NCBI GenBank assembly: GCA_944326905.1
Contig: CALVFU010000014.1
Span: 1 to 35,286, forward strand
Length of the DNA stretch: 35,286 bases
Origin: Candidatus Gastranaerophilales bacterium
Lineage (GTDB): Bacteria; Cyanobacteriota; Vampirovibrionia; Gastranaerophilales; Gastranaerophilaceae
Direction of reading: 5' to 3'
Shown: positions 23,801 to 32,662 of the stretch, piece after piece
Layout of the letters: each line of letters starts with the position of its first letter
Numbering within the stretch: position 1 is the stretch's first letter
Translations under genes and position numbers: made by a program
The notes under the pieces: model-generated
Database searches by the model: none
What the model was told of the DNA's origin: nothing
What the model saw: only the letters and a program-made list of their open reading frames with translations

Positions 23801-26800
23801 TCAAGCAGATTTCTGAAAATGCAGAAAAAAATTATTCTGAGAACAGCTCTGTAAAAGAAGCTTTGGAGTTTATAAGTGCAAATCTAGATAAAATACCTGA
23901 ACGTACAGCAGAGCAAGGAAAAGCTAATAAATCGGATATTATTGACCGGCTTGGAATTTTAGAAGCAGGTATCATTCGCTCATTAGAGCGCAGTGAATTA
24001 ACACAGTCTGAAATTATTGAAAAATTGGAACTGTTTGGAAATTCGCTTCTTAAACTTGCAAATAACGGCGGAGTCTCAGTAGATGATGCAGTAAGCAAAA
24101 TTGAAGAATTTTCTCAAAAAATTAATGCTTTAAGTATTCCGGCAGCCGGGACAAGTGATTTAGTTCTTAATAAGCTTGAAGAATTACATTTAGCAGTAAC
24201 AAACGCTTTAACAAATGATTCATTTAACAAGACACATGAACTTCTGTCAGAGCTGGCTGAGACTGCTGAGAAAAATTCGACATCATTGTTCAGTGCAATA
24301 CAACAGTTAAGCAGTAACAATGCTAAATACTCTGCTGAACTCCATGAATCATTATCTCTTATTAATTCAGGATTAATGGATAATGTAAAAATCAATAATG
24401 AAAGAATTATTCAGGAAATCCTATCTGTCAAATCACAGTTAGATAATCAGCTTACTTCTGTTGATGATATTCTTGTGCTTTGTAATGAAATTTTAGACAA
24501 AAACAACAAGAATGATATATCCAAAATGCTGTTAGATTTTAAATCTGAAATTATCACTCAAATGATAACGATTTTTAATCAAATTTCGTTCTCATCAGAG
24601 CAAGAAGAAATTGTCAATTTTATAAAACAGCAGCAAGAAGAACTGAGAAATTCAGTAGTGCAATTAGCTGGCTCTATTGATAATATTCTTGGCAGCAGTA
24701 CAAATATTATATCCGAAGTGAATAATAAGACGGAAATACTATCTTCGCAAATAGCAGGATTAAAAGATATTATTACGAAATTGTCTGGAACAGAAGATAC
24801 TGATAAATATACCTTATTAAACATAGAATCCGATTTCGCAAAAATCAAATTGAGCCTTGGCAGTTTAAAAGAAGAGAGTGCAAGTGCTGCTAACCTGGCA
24901 GAGGTAAGAGCTGAAATTGATAAACTAGGCTCATCACTAGATAAGCTGCATTCTGAGATTCCGCAAGAGGCAGTTGATTACATACGTACACAGGTGGATA
25001 AACTGCTTGCCGGCGTACAGCTAAATGAAACAATTTCTGCCAACATTTCTGAACTTAAAGACAAGCTGGAAACTATTAATGAAGCACGCGAACAATTTAA
25101 GGCAGAAATTGAGCAGTCCTTTAACAGAATTATTTCAAATGTAGAAAATGCAGCAGGATTTAAAGAATTAAGAACTGCACTTCAAAGCGGATTATCAGCA
25201 CTTAATAATGCACTTTCTTCTAAAATAGAAAACAGCAGTGCAAGTACAGAAATCAGTACAAAGCTTAATACTATATTAGCAAAACAAGACGCAAGCCTTG
25301 CACATATTGTTGCGCATATTGCCAATATTAATAACAATGATATTCTAATTAAGCAAGAAGAGCTTGTTGAACAAATAAATTCTAAGTTATCAGAACTTAA
25401 TACTACAGAGATATTAAATAAACAAGGGAAAAGCATTGAACAAATTGTATCTTATTTGAACAATATTAAATTTTCTGATATTCTTGATAAGCAGGACAAA
25501 AACTTCGAGCAAATAATTGACAGGTTGAATGAAATTAAAATTCCTGATGTTAAGGAGCTGTTAGACTCTGTAAAATCTGAAATAATAACTAATCTAATAA
25601 GTATTTTTAATCAAATTTCTTTTGAAGCTGAAACATTAGAACTAAAGACGGCTGTTGAAGATTCATTTAATAGCTTAAAACCGATACTGGAAGATGTCGG
25701 TGAAAAAGTTAAAAAAATTGCAGATACCCAGTCTGAAATAGTAGAGGATTACAATAATACATTAAGCCGTATAGAAGATACAATTGAAAATAATCATGTA
25801 TTCCAATTAAAGGCAATATCCGAAGCCGCTATTAACACAAAAGAACTTGCAGAAAAATTTACCAGCGAAAACCTTGTAGATAAGGAATTGTTGAGCGATA
25901 TATTTGCTAATGGCAAAAGTTTAGCTGAATCTTTAGAATTGGTAAAAAAACAAATAAAATCAATACAGGAGACAGACCCGGAATCTTCTCAATATTCGCT
26001 TGGTGATATTGAAAATGATCTAACAAAACTCCGTTTAGTTGTTTCTGAAATTCGTTCTAACCAGAATAAAAAAGAATTAGAAGCCGTAATAAATGCAATT
26101 GATACAGTTATTAATCAACTACAAGATTTAAAAGATTTTATTCCTGTCGATAAAATAAGTAATATCAATGAAAATACTTCTGAGATATTAGATTTACTTG
26201 ATGGTCTTGCTTTAGAGCTTAAAAATATTCATTCTTCACAAGATGATATCATAGGATATATCCAAGATAATGAAAAAAGTGTAAAAGACGAGATTAAAGA
26301 CTCTGAAGCAGCGGTTAAATCTGATATTCAGATGTCTTTAGAAGAATTTGCAAATGAGATAAAAGAATTTAGCAGTGATAATTTTTCAAGCAAGCTAAGT
26401 TCTGCTAAAAATGAGATAATTACCCAGCTACTAAATGTAATCAGCCAAATTTCTTTTGTAGAAGAGCAAGAAGAGATTATATCAAAAATTGATGGAGTAA
26501 ATGCCCAGATAAATATATTGAGTTCAGGGCTGCCTGATACGATTGGTACATACAGTCTGCAGGATATGGAAACTGATGTTACAAAACTCCGTATAGCACT
26601 TGAGGAAATTAAGTCTCATAATAGGAGTGCTGAGATTGATGATATGGTAAAAAATTTATCATCAGCCTCGCAGACTCTTGAATATTTAAAAACAGAAATT
26701 CCTAATCACGAAATAAGTGAAGTAAGGGAAGAGCTGGAAAAAATTGCAAATGATATTATAAGCATCAGCATAAGAACAAACAAGCTTTTAATATCTTCTG

Positions 26801-27510
26801 ATGAATCCTACAAGAGCTTAAAAGAAAATATAGACGACTTCCGAAATATTATGGGCGGAGTTGATGAGCGTACCAAAAACCTATATGAAGAAGTCGGAAT
26901 GGATAAGATAGAATCACAAGTTACCTCTATCCGAGATATTGTAGGTCGTCAAGAACTCACTAACCAAGCGTTTAATGAAGTATTTGAATATTTAGCAGAG
27001 TGGATTGACTCGACTGGTGAAAAATTAAGCTATATCACTGATAAACTTAATAATACAGAAGATATTAATGAAATAAAAATAGCATTAGAAGATATAAAAA
27101 ATTCAACCTCGGTTAAGTTTGAAATAGACGCGCAATCAGATAAAATTGATGCGATGGAATCAAAGCTTAATGTAATAATTGAATCTCTGGAACCAACTTT
27201 TCAAAACCAGCAAGAACGCATGCAGGTACTGGAGAGAAAGATTAATAAAATAGTTGATTTCTTTGAACCAGCATTTACTAAACAGCAGGAGCGGATAAAT
27301 AAATTAGAAATTATGTTGGATAAAATTCTTGATGTGGTATCATCTGATAGTGGATATGGTGAAGCTGTAAATAAACTTGAGAAAATATCAGATATAATAG
27401 CTTCAAAAGACGATACCCAGCTTGTTAAAAAGATTGCAAGTTTTGAAAAGCAAATAAATAAATTAAACAAGAATGTCGAGAAACTAACTTCATATGTTGA
27501 CGAAAAGTAG
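20890..27510 (+). CDS. Giant coiled-coil protein (2206 residues)
   Basis: Almost entirely alpha-helical heptad sequence rich in Lys, Glu, Ser, Leu, Ile and Asn, with almost no Cys, Trp or Pro; no signal peptide or membrane segment, so probably cytoplasmic. Internal repeats: module A (LLDxxKSEIITxxIxIFNQISF) starts near residues 1214, 1557 and 1836, and each is followed by module B (Y-S/T-L-x-D/N-I/M-E-x-D-x-x-K-L/I-R/K) at 1307, 1702 and 1888. Near 2100-2150 a shorter duplication, TFQNQQERMQVLERK and AFTKQQERINKLEIM, ends the protein. Start at ATG 20890, preceded by TGGGAT; a TTG directly upstream is possible. Looks like a structural or segregation/scaffold filament; no family recognised. Its end overlaps the next gene by 17 bases. 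Confidence 0.85.
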   Translation: MSELNNLSDIKENFDTIKSLLNSIRAQDVLNAGDMSKVLNVINTKLDKIDQEDNLELMNSALANMKQSLDERHSVLVSKFSTIESLFSNILKNSVDSLKSSEIKELFDIIATNLSVFSREVVSQKDTLTDIILRIEALRSDDSSSSAILSNLDTLKRELERFNNGFESIIVNLGDNFGTIVRALDDLRDKISDNHYDKDFENLYMTSNSILASIQVLDKKSVQIEETLASVLAKCDSKNTEERLSELSLQNKEIYNSISELAVNCNVEPLYQKIDNASALISSLKDILQNVDSESASDYISKLTKIEAAINKVLDENSFNKIKTDLENAISQIANTVNLSQNDLYVIKNDLETIASNIKALDIHVNFQNIQSSLTKSEVNIKTYISDLSNKFSQLSELTAQRTIDDIKQKVDILASEIKAAAGENLEALSGSLIGLKSSISDIESSSDKANEQLFKNVSERLAALENTLAGLLNAHAVSLSNTSRQMTELSGNINLKLDTVEADFSAAKDGVADLQSKINSIMEFDVQNSIENVKFDIANAQADIVNSFKSALGQVSTEDIEKINLAFETLKQQTEECKSDLISIHKDGLSELRSLLNSITSSLIDIVSYVSVADNKNNNIELEKRFGDIEYALKDYSSDSIEKINSFIKENLEKVNTRLTNFDATNQTHFQNLATKIESNSTFIREDIKKAYDELSLLKNEVFEFKEYVIEDLNNNQMKAELNDRISGIKNTIFEKLSEFEAKYITDNQARWEEFQSLLGNGVIKRIESIPEINRSVLVDVRSELVNSINTSVDNCIDKAIDEIKSFVELSEGKNNSELELFRNEFINAVSELKKEIPNITELINLDDKLENTKDKVCSHINDAFEQAFATVAEAISASKSTSENQKDEEILNELSLLGTKIKSNIADLMETVIKKISEVKEQAISNKNDLAERLGNIETKINGFSETAFRESTERAAIADKLDNINSELKQISENAEKNYSENSSVKEALEFISANLDKIPERTAEQGKANKSDIIDRLGILEAGIIRSLERSELTQSEIIEKLELFGNSLLKLANNGGVSVDDAVSKIEEFSQKINALSIPAAGTSDLVLNKLEELHLAVTNALTNDSFNKTHELLSELAETAEKNSTSLFSAIQQLSSNNAKYSAELHESLSLINSGLMDNVKINNERIIQEILSVKSQLDNQLTSVDDILVLCNEILDKNNKNDISKMLLDFKSEIITQMITIFNQISFSSEQEEIVNFIKQQQEELRNSVVQLAGSIDNILGSSTNIISEVNNKTEILSSQIAGLKDIITKLSGTEDTDKYTLLNIESDFAKIKLSLGSLKEESASAANLAEVRAEIDKLGSSLDKLHSEIPQEAVDYIRTQVDKLLAGVQLNETISANISELKDKLETINEAREQFKAEIEQSFNRIISNVENAAGFKELRTALQSGLSALNNALSSKIENSSASTEISTKLNTILAKQDASLAHIVAHIANINNNDILIKQEELVEQINSKLSELNTTEILNKQGKSIEQIVSYLNNIKFSDILDKQDKNFEQIIDRLNEIKIPDVKELLDSVKSEIITNLISIFNQISFEAETLELKTAVEDSFNSLKPILEDVGEKVKKIADTQSEIVEDYNNTLSRIEDTIENNHVFQLKAISEAAINTKELAEKFTSENLVDKELLSDIFANGKSLAESLELVKKQIKSIQETDPESSQYSLGDIENDLTKLRLVVSEIRSNQNKKELEAVINAIDTVINQLQDLKDFIPVDKISNINENTSEILDLLDGLALELKNIHSSQDDIIGYIQDNEKSVKDEIKDSEAAVKSDIQMSLEEFANEIKEFSSDNFSSKLSSAKNEIITQLLNVISQISFVEEQEEIISKIDGVNAQINILSSGLPDTIGTYSLQDMETDVTKLRIALEEIKSHNRSAEIDDMVKNLSSASQTLEYLKTEIPNHEISEVREELEKIANDIISISIRTNKLLISSDESYKSLKENIDDFRNIMGGVDERTKNLYEEVGMDKIESQVTSIRDIVGRQELTNQAFNEVFEYLAEWIDSTGEKLSYITDKLNNTEDINEIKIALEDIKNSTSVKFEIDAQSDKIDAMESKLNVIIESLEPTFQNQQERMQVLERKINKIVDFFEPAFTKQQERINKLEIMLDKILDVVSSDSGYGEAVNKLEKISDIIASKDDTQLVKKIASFEKQINKLNKNVEKLTSYVDEK

Positions 27511-28882
27511 AAATATAGATGGTTTAAAAAAAATACTTACTCCTGAAAAAATTTTAACAGGGGTAGAGGAGCGGTATATATACGCCCAAGATGCTACAAA
27601 TACACGGAAGTCAAAGCAGCTGCCTGATGCAGTTGTTTTTCCTGAGTCAATAGAGGAAGTCCAAGCAATTGTAAGATATGCAAATAAGTATCATATCCCT
27701 TTAATCTGCCGCGGAGCTGGAACTAACCTGGTCGGGGCGTGTTTTTGCGATTACGGCGGTATTGTTATGTGCTTTTCTAAAATGAATAAAATTATCAACA
27801 TAAACAAAGTTGATATGACGGCAACTGTGCAGCCAGGTGTTGTAGTTGGTGATTTACAGACAACTGTTGAAAAGATGGGGTTATTTTTTCCGCCGGATCC
27901 TTCTAACCTTAGAGTGTCGACGATTGGGGGAGCTATAGCACAATCAGCAGGAGGTCCCAGAACTTTTAAGTATGGCGGGATTAAAGATTATGTTTTAGAT
28001 TTAAAGGTTGTACTATCAGACGGATCTATTGTTCAAACAGGTTCAAATACTATAAAAAATGCAACCGGGTATAATTTAGGGCAGCTTTTTATAGGGAGCG
28101 AAGGAACTTTGGGTATTGTTGTAGAAGCACTTTTAAAACTTATTCCAAAACCTGAAGCATCACAAGTTATTATGGCATATTTTGATTCAGTTAAAGATGC
28201 TGCCGGCTCTGTAAATACAATATTACAAAACAGATTTATGCCGTCAACCTTAGATTTTATGGATGGCAACGCGATTACTACTGTTGAAAAATTTTTCAAT
28301 ATCGGTTTAAATACAGAGAAAGATGCCCTGCTTATAATTGAGATTGATGGTTTTGAATGTTCAATGGACTATCAGCGGGAAAGTATTATCAAAATACTGA
28401 ACCAGACAGGTGCCAGCGGTGTCAGGTATTCAACAAACGAAGAGGAAGCAAAAAAAATCTGGAAAGCCCGCAGAGCATCATTTGCTGCAACCGCAAAGCT
28501 TAAACCGGATGTGCTTACTGATGATGTAATTGTTTCACGCTCTAATTTAGGCAAGCTTGTTAAAGGAATTAAAGCTATCTGCGATAAGTATAATTTGATT
28601 GTAAGTATTGTAGGGCATGTCGGTGACGGAAATGTTCATCCGCAGATTGCATTGAACTTAGACGATGAAAAAGAGTATAATAATTATAAAGAAGCTAAAA
28701 AAGAAATATATAAGTTGACAATATCTCTGGGTGGGATAATTTCTGCAGAACACGGCATTGGCGTAGAGAAGAAAGACTTTTTACCTAAAGTTGTAAACGG
28801 ACTGTCGCTTGAGTATATGAAAAAAGTTAAAAAAGTTTTCGATGCCAAAAATATTCTTAATCCCGGAAAAATATTTGACTAA
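27494..28882 (+). CDS. glcD: FAD-binding oxidase, GlcD/D-lactate dehydrogenase type
   Basis: 462 residues. Oxidises glycolate, D-lactate or a similar 2-hydroxy acid, passing electrons to a partner. N-terminal FAD domain (PCMH fold): PDAVVFPESIEEVQAIVRYA, CRGAGTNLVG, TIGGAIAQSAGG and GSEGTLGIV. The C-terminal substrate domain has GHVGDGNVHP and ISAEHGIGVEKK, ending in DAKNILNPGKIFD. The Fe-S subunit GlcF is not in the window, so it acts alone or the partner is elsewhere; the specific gene name is tentative. The start lies inside the giant gene with no Shine-Dalgarno, implying translational coupling. Confidence 0.92.
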   Translation: MLTKSRNIDGLKKILTPEKILTGVEERYIYAQDATNTRKSKQLPDAVVFPESIEEVQAIVRYANKYHIPLICRGAGTNLVGACFCDYGGIVMCFSKMNKIININKVDMTATVQPGVVVGDLQTTVEKMGLFFPPDPSNLRVSTIGGAIAQSAGGPRTFKYGGIKDYVLDLKVVLSDGSIVQTGSNTIKNATGYNLGQLFIGSEGTLGIVVEALLKLIPKPEASQVIMAYFDSVKDAAGSVNTILQNRFMPSTLDFMDGNAITTVEKFFNIGLNTEKDALLIIEIDGFECSMDYQRESIIKILNQTGASGVRYSTNEEEAKKIWKARRASFAATAKLKPDVLTDDVIVSRSNLGKLVKGIKAICDKYNLIVSIVGHVGDGNVHPQIALNLDDEKEYNNYKEAKKEIYKLTISLGGIISAEHGIGVEKKDFLPKVVNGLSLEYMKKVKKVFDAKNILNPGKIFD

Positions 28883-28905
28883 TTTAATATAGAGGGAGGT
28901 TTATT

Positions 28906-29232
28906 ATGGATATTGTGGTAATGTACTGTACTGTACCAAGTAAAAGCCAGGCTGAAAAAATTGCCAAAACACTTGTTAAACATAAGCTGGCTGCTTGTGT
29001 TAGTATGGTAGATAATGTTGTTTCACATTTCTCTTGGGAAGGCGAGATGTGTAAAGAAAAAGAAGTTTTATTGATTATAAAAACACGCAGAGATTATTAT
29101 TCTAAGATAAAAGTAGTTATAGAAAAACTTCATGAATATAATGTCCCGGAAATAATATCACTACCGATAGTTGATTGCAGTGAAGAGTATTTAAAATGGC
29201 TTGTTGCAGAAACAGAACATTCGCAAAAATAG
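28906..29232 (+). CDS. cutA: CutA1-type divalent-cation tolerance protein
   Basis: 108 residues, family size. Trimeric, ferredoxin-like, PII-like fold. MYCTVPSKSQAEKIAKTLV, AACVSMVDNVVSHFSWEG, EVLLIIKTRRDYY and YNVPEIISLPI are the conserved blocks. Named from copper tolerance, but its real role is unclear. Very strong Shine-Dalgarno AGGGAGG, 7 bases before ATG. Its last 37 bases overlap the following metalloprotease gene. Confidence 0.95.
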   Translation: MDIVVMYCTVPSKSQAEKIAKTLVKHKLAACVSMVDNVVSHFSWEGEMCKEKEVLLIIKTRRDYYSKIKVVIEKLHEYNVPEIISLPIVDCSEEYLKWLVAETEHSQK

Positions 29233-30014
29233 TTGATTATTGCAAGGAGTGCGGCATTGATATAAAAACTAATACCAAAGCAAGAGGGCACCAGGGTGTA
29301 TTTTTGCATAATAGTGATTTAAAGCGTATAGACATCTCAAAAACACTTAATTCTGAAAAATTCCTGCAGGTTACAGCACATGAGTTTGCACATTTTTTTC
29401 ATCATACGTTAGACAAAGAATTTGGGTGTTTAGAAGCAATTTTCGGTGTTAAATCCGAAATCTTATTTGATGAATTAATAGCTGTAACTAATTATGTTGC
29501 CGGAAATACTTATGTAGATAATATAAATGAAGAACTGCAAAAAATTAAACATCAGATAAAAGAACAGGAAAACATCATAAAGCAGAAATATCCTGCATTT
29601 AAGCGCAGCGAGAAATTTGATAAAATTGAAAAAGAAATAAAAAAATCTGAGGCAAAGTATTTGCTAAAGTATGATAAAGTAAAGGTTGTTTCGCAGTTTA
29701 AATATATTATATATTCGCTTGAAACATTAAAAAATGATTTTCCGACGATAATGCCAGAGTGTGCGGCATATTTAAATTTACGCTCATTACAGCGCCGTCA
29801 GAATAGGTACAGCAGAAAGTTAAATCATTTAAGAAAATATTATCTTAAACCTGCTGAGTTGTTTGCCAGATTCGTTGAGGGATTAGTTGTTAATCCGATT
29901 AAAGTAAAAGAATTGGCGCCTGAAGCCTACAGTGCATTCATTGAGCGGCTTGAATACCGCTCGTTTAAACAGTTGAAAGGCTTTTTAAATATTGCGTGGG
30001 GGTATGAGATTTAG
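29196..30014 (+). CDS. HExxH zinc metalloprotease-like protein
   Basis: 272 residues. TAHEFAHFFHH gives the zinc site HExxH (HEFAH, H62-E63-H66); a third ligand is probably the Glu in FDELIAVTNYVAG or PAELFARFVEG. The stretch YCKECGIDIKTNTKARGHQG before it and RIDISK resemble ImmA/IrrE-like or phage-type peptidases. A coiled coil (about 108-160, EELQKIKHQIKEQENIIKQK) follows. No signal peptide. The only ATG lies 37 bases inside cutA; no other in-frame start precedes residue 60, so the overlap appears real. Last gene of the giant-glcD-cutA unit. Confidence 0.75.
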   Translation: MACCRNRTFAKIVDYCKECGIDIKTNTKARGHQGVFLHNSDLKRIDISKTLNSEKFLQVTAHEFAHFFHHTLDKEFGCLEAIFGVKSEILFDELIAVTNYVAGNTYVDNINEELQKIKHQIKEQENIIKQKYPAFKRSEKFDKIEKEIKKSEAKYLLKYDKVKVVSQFKYIIYSLETLKNDFPTIMPECAAYLNLRSLQRRQNRYSRKLNHLRKYYLKPAELFARFVEGLVVNPIKVKELAPEAYSAFIERLEYRSFKQLKGFLNIAWGYEI

Positions 30015-30188
30015 GAGAAATTTATAATTTTTCGCCCAACAATATTAAGGGGGAAATATACTGTCATCTTGAATAGTATCAAGCTGGATTGCTCCGCCGC
30101 GCCATTCACATTGACACAAAAGCAGGTGGATTGTTTACGTTTTTAGAGGTGACACTTCATTCCTAAAGGATATTATTTATATAGCTTA

Positions 30189-31064
30189 TTAACGGCACAA
30201 CTCCGCTATTTTCCGCTGCAGTTGACCAAGTTTTTTTGTGATTCCTGTTAATAAACTCGTTTGAAAGTATTTGTTATTTTGATACGGCATTAAGTCTTTT
30301 ATTTGATTACCGTCTAAGAAAACTTCTGTTTTGGCGTCTTTAGTATAATCTTCAGTGTCTGAATGTTTCAAGCTTTTGCTGTATTTAGACGGTTTGACTT
30401 TTTTCTTAGATTTTGCCATCTTTAAAGGCATATCAATATCCTTTTTAATATCTTTCAGCTCAACAGTAGTACTTTTCTCATCATAAGGCAAATCTATTTT
30501 TCTCTTATTATAATTTTGGGGCTGGTCAGAGCGCAAAATTTTTGTATCCACAATGCTATTTTCGTGTTTCAGTGGGGCATTTGGTTTAAAACTAAGTAAT
30601 TTCCGCCACTTAATCAAATCAAGTTGTGCCTCACCTAATTTTCTCATTTTATCTGTTTCAGGAAGAGGTCTTGTTCTAATTTTACCGTCAGGAGTACGTA
30701 CTCTTTGTGTATTTGTAATAGTTATATTACTTTCAGGTATACTTAAATCAGTTTTTGATATAGTAGTTATTTGGGTTTTGGCTCCATCAACTTTGTAAAC
30801 CTCAGGTGTTTGATTTTGTCTCATAAAACCAATCTGCCGCCTTACGCCGTCATATTGATGACTTGGCAGCTGCTGGGGTAAAAAGCCAATGCTTGTTCTA
30901 ACTTCCGTGGGCTTTGATTCAAGCCTGGAGACTGTTTTTATTGCTTTGTTTCTTACAAAAACCAGATTGTCGGATTTATCTAATATCTGTATACACGTTC
31001 TTTTTCCTGCACGTGATAATAAAATTTTCCTCCCGTCTGCTAAGACTCTGCTTAAATTCCCCAT
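30189..31064 (-). CDS. Basic, largely disordered hypothetical protein
   Basis: 291 residues, not recognised. Residues 1-45 look folded (VLADGRKILLSRAGKRTCIQ, then strand LVFVRNK). The middle and end are polar, Lys/Arg/Gln/Thr-rich and low in hydrophobics (KMAKSKKKVKPSKYSKSLKH), with a final helix ITKKLGQLQRKIAELC. No signal peptide or membrane segment. GGAG lies 10-11 bases upstream of ATG. A single-gene unit between convergent neighbours: the metalloprotease to its left on the other strand, and the PepT terminator to its right. Confidence 0.6.
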   Translation of the reverse strand: MGNLSRVLADGRKILLSRAGKRTCIQILDKSDNLVFVRNKAIKTVSRLESKPTEVRTSIGFLPQQLPSHQYDGVRRQIGFMRQNQTPEVYKVDGAKTQITTISKTDLSIPESNITITNTQRVRTPDGKIRTRPLPETDKMRKLGEAQLDLIKWRKLLSFKPNAPLKHENSIVDTKILRSDQPQNYNKRKIDLPYDEKSTTVELKDIKKDIDMPLKMAKSKKKVKPSKYSKSLKHSDTEDYTKDAKTEVFLDGNQIKDLMPYQNNKYFQTSLLTGITKKLGQLQRKIAELCR

Positions 31065-31138
31065 TTATCTATTCTCCAATTCTTTTATAAATAAACAAAG
31101 TTTTTTTATTAAGAAAAATTGCTAATTTGTAAAGATAT

Positions 31139-31174
31139 TTTAAGCGCCCAGTCATAAATGACTGGGCGCTTAAA
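31139..31174 (-). terminator. Strong stem-loop closing the PepT operon
   Basis: TTTAAGCGCCCAGTCA and TGACTGGGCGCTTAAA pair perfectly around the 4-base loop TAAA. It begins 18 bases past the peptidase stop codon. The flank after the stem on the minus strand is only mildly T-rich. Confidence 0.75.
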
Positions 31175-31191
31175 TGTAATTCTTCTTTATT

Positions 31192-32421
31192 TTATGAATT
31201 ATATATATTAAAGAAATTTTTAAGAACTTCATACCCTTTAAGCAGGGTTTTGTAGTTTACTTTTTCTTCTGCTGAGTGCATATTATAAACATCAGCCGTG
31301 CCGACTAAAAACGGGATGAATTTTTCACCGTGTTTATTTTTATTATTTGCATAAATATGGGTTTCGGCTCCAGCATGGAATGATTCAACCGAGTTTTTAA
31401 TCCCTGCCATTTCACTTGCTTTGGTATGAACTTCCGGGATAAAATTATCATCAGACTTTTCAAACGGCAGCAGGTGTACAGAAAATTCTATTTCCGCTTC
31501 AGCTAGCCCGGCGTATTTTTTATTAAAATTATCTATATAATTAATCATTATATGTTTAAGCTCTTGTTCTTTTTGCAGATTAGAACTTCTGATTGAATAA
31601 GAAACTTTTGCAAGTGTATTAATTATATTAGTAGAAGAGCGGTCAACGATTTCTGTTATATAGTCCTTAGAATTAACGTTTTCATCAATAAGCGCTTTAA
31701 CAGCATTCTGGATACCGCCTCCTGCAATTGCTCCGATATTACAAGAAGTTACAACACCCATTTCATCCTTATAATATACTCCTTGCGGAAAGTTATTAAT
31801 AAGTTCACATACAAGCTTAACTGCGTTTAACCTGGACTCGTCGTCAATATCTATACCAGAGTGCCCTCCTTTTAAAGCCTTTACGGTTACTTTAACATTC
31901 GTATACCCAGCCCCTGCGATTTGTAACTGACCAAGCTTATCTGCATCAAGGACAAGAACATACTTAGAGTTAATTCTGTCAAATTCTGCATTCTCGATTC
32001 CGCTCATCCCTGTTTCTTCATCTCGCGTAAACAGAATTTCAAGCCCGCCGTGTTTTAGCGTATTGTTTTTAATTTCTTTTGCAAGATTAAGCGCACAGGC
32101 AACCCCGGCTTTATCATCAGCTCCCAGCGTTCGTCCGTCAGCTTTGATATAATCGCCGTCAAGGATTAAGTCAATAGGCGATGCATCCCCAACAACATCC
32201 ATGTGCGCTGATAATAAAATAGGCTGTTTAGAATTGTCTGTTGCAGGCACCTTTAAATACAAATTTCCGTATTTGTCACTGTCACACTGTATTTGATTTT
32301 CTTTTGCAAAATTCTTTATCCACTCAATAACTTTTTCCTCTTTTTTAGAAGGGCTTGGAATTTTTACCAGCGAGCAAAAAATATCTATTAATTCGTTTTC
32401 TTGTCTAATCTCATTCAGCAC
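31192..32421 (-). CDS. M20 metallopeptidase, PepT/tripeptidase-like
   Basis: 409 residues. Zinc ligands and catalytic residues in order: H73 and D75 (SAHMDVVG), D102 (TLGADDKAG), E135-E136 (TRDEETG), D in VLVLDADK, and H in YNMHSAEE. The lid domain contains GGHSGIDI. Cytoplasmic di/tripeptidase of the PepT branch. GTG start with an excellent Shine-Dalgarno (AGGAAGGAGG, 7 bases before). It overlaps the zinc-ribbon gene by 11 bases and is the last gene of the unit. Confidence 0.93.
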   Translation of the reverse strand: MLNEIRQENELIDIFCSLVKIPSPSKKEEKVIEWIKNFAKENQIQCDSDKYGNLYLKVPATDNSKQPILLSAHMDVVGDASPIDLILDGDYIKADGRTLGADDKAGVACALNLAKEIKNNTLKHGGLEILFTRDEETGMSGIENAEFDRINSKYVLVLDADKLGQLQIAGAGYTNVKVTVKALKGGHSGIDIDDESRLNAVKLVCELINNFPQGVYYKDEMGVVTSCNIGAIAGGGIQNAVKALIDENVNSKDYITEIVDRSSTNIINTLAKVSYSIRSSNLQKEQELKHIMINYIDNFNKKYAGLAEAEIEFSVHLLPFEKSDDNFIPEVHTKASEMAGIKNSVESFHAGAETHIYANNKNKHGEKFIPFLVGTADVYNMHSAEEKVNYKTLLKGYEVLKNFFNIYNS

Positions 32422-32662
32422 GGAAAAACCTCCTTCCTGTTCCTTCTTTTCCTATTCTTACTGAAACCTTGGCGCCGCACTTTGGGCAGCAGCCTGTATA
32501 TGCTGTTCCTTCTTTGTTTTTATAAATACGTCCGTAAGTTGAACAGCAGGAAAACCATATCCCCAAAAATTTCCGCGGGGTTATCTTTTTTTCTTCAGCA
32601 TCTTTTCCCGTTTTTTCATCTCCTTTTTGAGTCGTTTTTCTTCTTTTCTGCATTTTCTGCAT
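32411..32662 (-). CDS. Small zinc-ribbon protein
   Basis: Up to 83 residues. The last 57 form the conserved part: FLGIWFSCCSTYGRIYKN, then CCPKCGAKVSVRIG and GTGRRFFRA, with CC and CPKC as the probable zinc knuckles. I recall short bacterial proteins of about 55 residues with this pattern; function unknown. The only ATG codons (32662, 32653) put 27 basic residues in front, read in another frame over the end of the glycosidase gene, so the true start is probably a non-ATG codon near 32580 coupled to that gene's stop. Confidence 0.6.
   Translation of the reverse strand: MQKMQKRRKTTQKGDEKTGKDAEEKKITPRKFLGIWFSCCSTYGRIYKNKEGTAYTGCCPKCGAKVSVRIGKEGTGRRFFRAE

Noticed and set aside
30015..30188. Repeat or gene in the gap after the metalloprotease
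   Set aside because: A faint TGTCATCTTGAA-like stretch at about 30062 resembles the dyad repeats but lacks a clean inverted partner; no ORF is visible.
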